Source of the DNA: Coptodactyla brooksi
Taxonomy: Eukaryota; Arthropoda; Insecta; Coleoptera; Scarabaeidae
Direction: 5' to 3'
Assembly (NCBI GenBank): GCA_033557675.1
Contig: JAWQRM010000376.1
Coordinates: forward strand, 1-23,477
DNA length: 23,477 bases
Position 1 is the stretch's first letter; every line of letters starts with the position of its first letter. The translations under genes were made by a program, and so were the position numbers. The notes below the pieces were generated by a model, which saw nothing but the letters and a program-made list of their open reading frames with translations, made no database searches and was not told the origin of the DNA. Below, in pieces: positions 18,159 through 23,477 of the stretch.

Positions 18159-18196
18159 TGTCTTTTGTCGCTGTCGCTTTCGGTGAGAAGCCAGCA
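18159..18196 (-). repeat. right 38-bp inverted repeat
   Basis: The reverse complement matches 17065-17102 at 35 of 38 positions. Confidence 0.8.
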
Positions 18197-19049
18197 AAGA
18201 CGATAGGTCCGATCGATATGTCGCTGCCGTTTATAATTTTAAGTTTCATGCCTAATATAGAAATACGTATACGGTATAATACCTTTCGGTATTACTAACG
18301 ATTGTCCTGTATACGATAAGTTTTCACCAAATCTCTGCATTTTCCTTTAAAATTGAAAACTGTTAGTAATATTTCAAATAATATTTATTGATAGAATTCG
18401 AAGTAAATGAAAAACCCATATACATTAGAGTACAATTTTGACATTATATCTGTTCAAACATGTAACTTTATAACACTTTATACTGGCGCCAAATTCAAGC
18501 GTATGGAGTTGCAAACTCAATAAGAGTGACATCAATGGAGACTTCTTCTTTGTAGCTTTATCACACGTTCGCCCAGTCAGCTCACCTAATTCTGAGATTG
18601 ACATTTCCTTCTGTCTCTAGACAATTCACCTTTCGCCTGCATTTTTCTTGAATTTCAACGGAGAAGCTACTCTTAGCCATATAAATGCCAGTACAGCTTA
18701 AAACTTTATAAGTTATAGAGTTCAATTTGTTTCGTTATCAACTTCTATTTTATATGCATTCTGTTTAATAAAGAGGGGTACCTGTATCCCTAACGTGATC
18801 ATTCGAATTCATCCCAGTTGTTTGCAAGAAGCACTTTCCACAAGACCTGTTGTACATAACAATGTGTGATATTCGTAATTTACAATTGATGTCGGATAGA
18901 GTTCAAAACAGTGAAGCAGCATTTGGACCACAAATTCCTAAAGCACCTACTAGTTAGGATAAAAGCTCTCTTGCAAGTGGAACTTTGAGAATTGGCAATT
19001 AGAGTAGTTTGACGCAGTTAATTGAGTAGTAGGTGCAGCTAGTGAGATA
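18197..19049. other. interval without recognisable genes
   Basis: Mixed composition. A small AATACC-tttc-GGTATT hairpin lies at about 18279. No frames with recognisable content. Confidence 0.4.
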
Positions 19050-19571
19050 ATGTCTACGTCGGGACCGATGGATTTAGATTTCGCCAGAACTGCAGATACG
19101 TCATTACCGACTGAGTACCCTCATGTTTGTTCCGGAGTTACCCGCACTATACGTTTCTCGGGAGGCTCGAAGACTTGCCGGCCAAAATTGGTATCCAGTA
19201 AACGCTGGATAGTCGAACTTAATTGGGAATTTGGGCTTGTCCAACTCGCGAAATTGAAATTGGCGAAAAGGAAAAGTAAAACGACGTTATTGGAGCTGCG
19301 TAAAGAAAATGCGGCGAGAGGGGAAAAAATGGCTCGAAAATTTACTGTAATTTCGGGCGAAAAGCTCTCCCGTCGCGAGGCATCGCAAGCTTCCGAAATT
19401 ACAAAGTTGGCAATTTTCTAATTAAAAGGAAACAAACGTGACCCAGTTCTGGAACAGACCACCGTTCGCCGAGCTTTGCGTAATGACGAGCTTTTAATTT
19501 CTCCAGAAGCAAAAACCGAAAGCTCTATCCTAAATGACATCGCTAGAGAGAGGGGCCATTTCAAAATATAA
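19050..19571 (+). pseudogene. unrecognised 173-codon frame with one stop
   Basis: ATG at 19050 opens 123 codons to a TAA at 19419-19421. The same frame then stays open for another 49 codons to a TAA at 19569-19571. The first part is acidic to neutral, then basic and Lys/Arg/Glu-rich from about residue 65 (L-A-K-R-K-S-K-T-T, then E-L-R-K-E-N-A-A-R), which could form a helix or coiled coil. The second part reads D-P-V-L-E-Q-T-T-V-R-R-A-L-R, then I-L-N-D-I-A-R-E-R. GC and CpG content are clearly above the flanks, so it looks coding-derived. I do not recognise the family; a retroelement gag-like N-terminus or a degraded host exon are both possible. No signal peptide or membrane segment is visible. 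Confidence 0.45.
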
Positions 19572-20242
19572 AAAAGAGTACACTCAGTATTCGGTATACT
19601 AGCGATGCGAATTTATGCGGATGAAAAATGTACCTTTTACCATTGTTAATTAGAAGCAAAAATTTCCTTAATTAACTCTAAAAATTACTCGTTTACACTT
19701 AGAGAAGATGAATGTGTAAAGAAACATAAACAGTACAATAGTAGAACGTTGATTAAGTCCTTTCTACAAAACAAACTTAAAGCAAGAAGGCTGCTTATCT
19801 TCGAAACTTATACATAAAACAAAGATTCAGTTTTGGCAATTACAAGTCTTAAAGAAATTAATTAACAGAAACCAGAGCGAAGAAAACCATACACATAAAG
19901 CTAAGTTAATAGATACATTCAATTAGTTTTTGATAATTCAAACAACCTCGAACAATCAAACGTTTCGCTGTTACGAAAATAACTTTTAATATGTTATACG
20001 CGTAATAGGAAGATGAATTTATCACATTCCACAAAGAATCAATAGACGATGAAATAAAGTACATTACGCTATGTACTCGTACTTTAACTTTCATTTTTCG
20101 CAACTTCTTCATTTAGTATTATTATTCTATACTCTCACTTCTTCTTTTCAATTACGCGAAAAGAATTTTATTTTATTTTACTGCTTAAAAAGGTTTTAAA
20201 AAAACAACAAAACTATCAATGTTCAACAATGCTACCACCACA
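19572..20242. other. interval without recognisable genes
   Basis: AT-rich, no recognised motif. The minus-strand frame at 19906-20112 is short and featureless. Confidence 0.4.
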
Positions 20243-20318
20243 CCAACACCAAAAATTTAATGCTTGACGCACGTTTCGCTAACCAAGTTAACATCATCAG
20301 GAGCGACATAAAAATCAT
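20243..20318 (-). repeat. 76-bp dispersed motif, copy C
   Basis: Third copy of the block at 980 and 7618. The minus strand reads A-P-D-D-V-N-L-V-S-E-T-C-V-K-H and then TAA at 20257. Here the frame is open for about 72 codons in total (20257-20472, minus), the longest context of the three. No related transposase is recognisable next to it. Confidence 0.6.
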
Positions 20319-20417
20319 ATAAACGATGCAAAAGTTCGTGGATAGCCTCAAAAGATGAGCTGTTTTTTCGCCGAGAAATTTGTATACTGTCTGCAATATT
20401 GTAAAAAGTAGTGACTA

Positions 20418-20448
20418 GCGATAGAAAATACCTTGTAATTTCTATCGC
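20418..20448. repeat. 10-bp inverted repeat, 11-nt loop
   Basis: GCGATAGAAA and TTTCTATCGC around an 11-nt spacer, inside the minus-strand frame that carries motif copy C. Confidence 0.75.
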
Positions 20449-20634
20449 CAATTTTTCACAGCAAAGCTCCAATTTTCACAAAAGAACCTCTTTTAAAGCT
20501 TACTTGAACCCTAGATAAATTATATGCTTATATATAGCAAGCTTAGCTGCGTACTTGTGCTATCTTTTAATATGAAATCCTAATATGAATAATATTCAGG
20601 CAACTTCGGCCCCAATTAATATTATTTTCTATTA

Positions 20635-20636
20635 TG

Positions 20637-20674
<38 letters not shown>
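20635..20674. repeat. (TA)n microsatellite
   Basis: Long TA run with a single TG variant unit near its left edge. Confidence 0.95.
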
Positions 20675-20676
<2 letters not shown>

Positions 20677-21924
20677 AACGATGTCTACCATTACCTTCGA
20701 ATGAACTGATCTGTATTTTTTTGTATACTATTCTTCTTTTAATATGTGTTGAACTAGGACCAAATTATGTCACATTTGTATCTAAAAAAATACATGAGTG
20801 TAGTAACACGATTATGTTACATAAAAATATCCCTTAACAGTTTTAAATATTAATTAGTTGTGAAGCAAAATGTTTTTGTTTAATTAAACTTTTAAATTAC
20901 TGTTTCAAAATATCAGAGAACAGCTGTTCTTTTATACAATAAATGTTTCTGCCAATCTTTTTATGAAGTAATGTCTTAACTCTAATCTTAACTTCCCATG
21001 TTCTGTCTGTTAATACCTTGTCACTGTCATATTACTTGACATTACTATTTCTTCTTCCTTTGCATGATGGAACTTCTCACCACCTGCATAGCTCCCTCTT
21101 GTGCCGTTCAGATGTAACAGGTATTCAACATTTTAATTAAGACAATGGTTTTCTAATAAAAATTGCATAAGTAGTCGACACTTCTGCATACTTATTTTAC
21201 GATCAATCAATCAATCAAAAAAAATCTTTTAAACAACACTGTATTTCTATGGAAAATTGTGTTCTGTGGTATCTCTGATATTTTTATATTACATATACTT
21301 ATGAATCGAGTTGCAACGTAATGTTGACATTTGTTAAAATAAATACCTGTACGTATTAGGTACCACATATTAAACTTTAGAAGAAAGTACAAACTTCTAG
21401 TAACGGTTAAATAAATTTAATGAATATCTTAACCGTTACAATACATTACATTATTTTCACATACCATCTGTTATGTGCACATTATTTTCCCCCGTTCTGC
21501 TTATTTGAAAATTGATAAATATGTGCAGAATAAAAAGAGCAGCAAGTCAGTGGAATGGCATTGATTTTCGTAAATCTGCAATGCGATGAAAATTTCAATA
21601 ATTCACTCCACATGCTCTCAATCTTTGGTAAAAAATATCAATGACTGACTATCAGCCTTTTCGTGAATTGAGCTAATACAATAAAATATGGTAATGCTTG
21701 ACCCGAATATAAACGATGGACGCATAATTACAAACGTTTTGACTGCAGTGGTGTCATCTATTCAAGTAGAATAATAACTAAAAATGTTGTTTCCTGAGTT
21801 GTACAAATAGGCGTAATTACCCAAGCAATTAGTCGTTAGATTTTAAGAAGTATTTAGTCTTTCATCGTTCTTGATGGTGCTAACTAGGCTAACGAAATGA
21901 CAGAAAGAAATGACGTTTCTGCCC
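20675..21924. other. long interval without recognisable genes
   Basis: AT-rich. Contains an inverted repeat at 21400-21439 and an AATC tandem (about 21203-21219). No coding frame of note. Confidence 0.4.
21400..21439. repeat. 11-bp inverted repeat, 18-nt loop
   Basis: GTAACGGTTAA (21400-21410) and TTAACCGTTAC (21429-21439). Confidence 0.8.
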
Positions 21925-22134
21925 TGTAGAACAGAAAGGAGAATCCCTTAAAGGGACTTGATGAAGTGGCGCCATCCTGAAGTAATGCCTAATGGTGGTG
22001 CCGGGATGGATTCACGCCACAGGTGGAAATGAGTTTAGTCGGTATTGTATGATTCAGGATGAATCTGACGAGTCTGACACTCCAGGGACAGGGCCCTGGG
22101 TCGTGCGTAAAGCACTCTCAGACCACAAAAAAAA
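21925..22134 (+). mobile_element. R1-like non-LTR retrotransposon, 3' end
   Basis: A GC-richer block containing GGTGGAAATGAGTTTAGTCG, GATGAATCTGACGAGTCTGA, a G/C hairpin (CCAGGG...CCCTGG) and GGGTCGTGCGTAAAGCACTC. It ends in eight A residues at 22127-22134. From memory, insect R1-clade 3' untranslated regions contain a TTTAGT(G/C)GGTA block, GA(G/A)TC(T/C)GAC(G/A)-type strings and a final GGGTCGTGCGTAAAG before the A tail, in this order. No reverse-transcriptase codons are recognisable upstream, so the copy is strongly 5'-truncated, as is usual. The element name and target duplication are not determined. Confidence 0.45.
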
Positions 22135-22339
22135 GTTAAATAATAATGCAAGTTTGTTGATAAATTTTACATATTTCATTAGATATAGCGCTTTATAAAA
22201 TGGTACCTGTAAATAACGTAAACAAGGCATGAACGCAGACCGTTGTAGAGCATTTTTGCTTCCCCTTTTTCCTTCCACGTACTAATTAATCAACACCGAG
22301 GTTTGCCACATTCCTGTCTGCACTGAATTAATGTGAATA
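22135..22339. other. short unassigned interval
   Basis: No recognised content. Confidence 0.4.
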
Positions 22340-22930
22340 GTGGATTTTTCCGGGTCAGTTACCACAGGTCCAATCAACAAAATGGGCTCACGCGCTTCGG
22401 GTCATTTCGCGTCCAATTATGATCCGCAAACAGGGGAAAAGGTGCGTCCGCGTTTGTTTAGGACCGTAGCCTGTTTCTGGAAGGTACCTGTAACCGATTT
22501 CGACGGCGGTATTGCCCACTGGGGTGCACCGCATGTCGCGCGGTCACCAATTATAGTTTTAATTAATTTTCGTAGTTGATTTATGACCTGGTTCGCCGTG
22601 CCGGATTATTTTCGAATCTCCGCGCGATGCAAATTTTGAAAACCAGCCTCGACGGCCGCTAGTTTGGCGTTCGTTGTGCGAAAATGGTGGGTAAATGGCG
22701 GTTTTTGTTGTCGTCGCTTTTGGCTGCAACTAGAGGACGTGTTGCACAGCATCTGCTTGGATATGATATATCGCACGACGGGCGTGACTTATTACCTGTC
22801 ATGGTCTCTCTTAAATTTCGATTTATTTACAGTGCCGCCCTAGTTTACTCTGTTCGTACAGATTGTGTTTCCTCCTTCCTCCCAACCAAGGAGACGACAA
22901 CGTGCCGAGCTGTACTCCTATATTACACTC
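22340..22930. other. second GC/CpG-rich island
   Basis: Clearly richer in GC and CpG than its flanks. Two plus-strand frames (22340-22579 and 22684-22941) match nothing I know. The second starts at a fair initiation context (GCGAAAATGGTG) but its translation looks random. Possible host first exon or promoter region, or an unknown repeat. Confidence 0.4.
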
Positions 22931-22979
22931 GCCCCTCCTGATTTTTCAATATTGTGGTGTCGTAAATTTTAAATGTAAA

Positions 22980-23009
22980 ATATTGTACATTTGTCAAAAT
23001 GTACAATAT
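22980..23009. repeat. 13-bp perfect inverted repeat, 4-nt loop
   Basis: ATATTGTACATTT (22980-22992), loop GTCA, AAATGTACAATAT (22997-23009). Confidence 0.9.
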
Positions 23010-23292
23010 AATGCTTCATAAAGTTACGATTAAATTCGTGATAATACTTATATATCTCGCACTACTCCTCTTCTTCTTGTTCTTTATTTTGGCTTTTCTT
23101 TCGCCGTTTTCGCTATCTTTGAATAATACTTCAAGGGTCCTACTGATTAATAATCCGAAAGTTCTTTTGCATTTTTATCTTAGTTCAAATAAATTGAATG
23201 ACTTAAATCTGTACGGTTACCAGCATAATTAATAAAGCAGAACATTAAATATAATCTTAAACCTTGGAGGTACATGAATGAAGTTTAATATA
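23010..23292. other. interval without recognisable genes
   Basis: A 77-codon frame at 22999-23232 is dominated by Leu/Phe/Ile from T-rich sequence and is not supported as a gene. Confidence 0.4.
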
Positions 23293-23477
23293 GGGTTCAT
23301 TCAATAAATAACGAGCCGGGCCCTGTAACGCCCAATCGATAACTTAAAAATTTTAGCAGTATTGTGGGGGAAAACTGCCAACGATATGTAAAGGGTGGGC
23401 AAATTTGAGGTTAGGAAGTAAATTGGCTGTCAAATGATGAAATGTCAAGAATTGAGCTGTCATCCTTTGACATTTAT
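23293..23477 (+). mobile_element. mariner-type element, 5' end, cut by window edge
   Basis: A TA at 23291-23292 is followed by GGGTTCATTCAATAAATAAC and then GAGCCGGG. This has the shape of mariner terminal repeats (GGTT-x-x-T-C, then AA-x-(A/T)AA). The following leader has no ATG frame before the window ends. It differs in sequence from the mariner at 2062, so it is another lineage. The transposase, if present, lies to the right of the window. Confidence 0.5.

Larger units (their letters stand above)
17065..18196. mobile_element. about 1.1-kb non-autonomous TIR element (unclassified)
   Basis: Bounded by inverted 38-bp repeats at 17065-17102 and 18159-18196, 35 of 38 positions matching. Inside each, a weaker inverted match continues (GAAACAATTTTGTCGC against GAAACATTTTGTTGCG). 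The left side has a roughly 30-bp extra segment between the two blocks. Subterminal GTCGC/GCGAC motifs recur, which is common in hAT-like elements. The core (17330-17930) is extremely AT-rich with no long frame. No target-site duplication was found, so the true outer ends may be further out or the two sides could be separate inverted copies. Confidence 0.5.

Noticed and set aside
22999..23232. Hydrophobic 77-codon frame that looks like a membrane segment
   Set aside because: T-rich DNA gives Leu/Phe/Ile on its own; no start context or homology support.

Overview
The window looks like a piece of an insect chromosome, probably hymenopteran. The evidence is an AT-rich background, many (TA)n microsatellites, and a dense layer of decayed transposons whose closest relatives (mariner, Tc1/mariner-like, piggyBac, R1-like LINE) are typical of arthropods. 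I found no intact host protein-coding gene, no rRNA, no tRNA I would defend, no CRISPR array and nothing bacterial. Most open frames here are short and explained by chance or by transposase remnants on the other strand.

Layout, left to right. Positions 1-1055 hold a mariner C-terminal scrap (2-85), a minus-strand Tc1/mariner-like transposase remnant (437-790), and the first of three copies of an unexplained 76-bp motif. A possible piggyBac-type terminus lies at 1658. A small, internally deleted mariner with both terminal inverted repeats occupies 2062-2806. 4571-5280 has one half of a dispersed repeat pair and a Tc1/mariner scrap fronted by a 35-bp hairpin. 5386-6160 is a GC-rich island. A second copy of the same transposase family lies at 6892-7560. 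piggyBac N-terminal remains lie at 8648-9097, and a minus-strand Tc1/mariner N-terminal half at 10420-10980. A broken copy of an uncharacterised repetitive protein spans 11029-11930. A Tc1-type terminus is at 14105, a piggyBac catalytic-core remnant at 15594-15940, the second dispersed-repeat half at 16764-16962, and a roughly 1.1-kb element bounded by 38-bp inverted repeats at 17065-18196. An unrecognised 173-codon frame broken by one stop lies at 19050-19571. An R1-like LINE 3' end is at 21925-22134, a second GC-rich island at 22340-22930, and the start of another mariner runs off the right edge.

Three observations stand out. (1) The two transposase copies at 437-790 and 6892-7560 share, at the same codon, a 54-nt GT...AG segment with a pyrimidine tract and a CTAAC-like branch site. 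Removing it restores the family protein sequence, so this family seems to carry a tiny spliceosomal intron. (2) The window is rich in near-perfect inverted duplications with loops of 0-5 nt, several at the edges of broken transposons. This is the signature expected of replication template switching. (3) The 76-bp motif occurs three times in one orientation and keeps an open minus-strand frame.

All family assignments are by eye from memory of these families. No database search was run.
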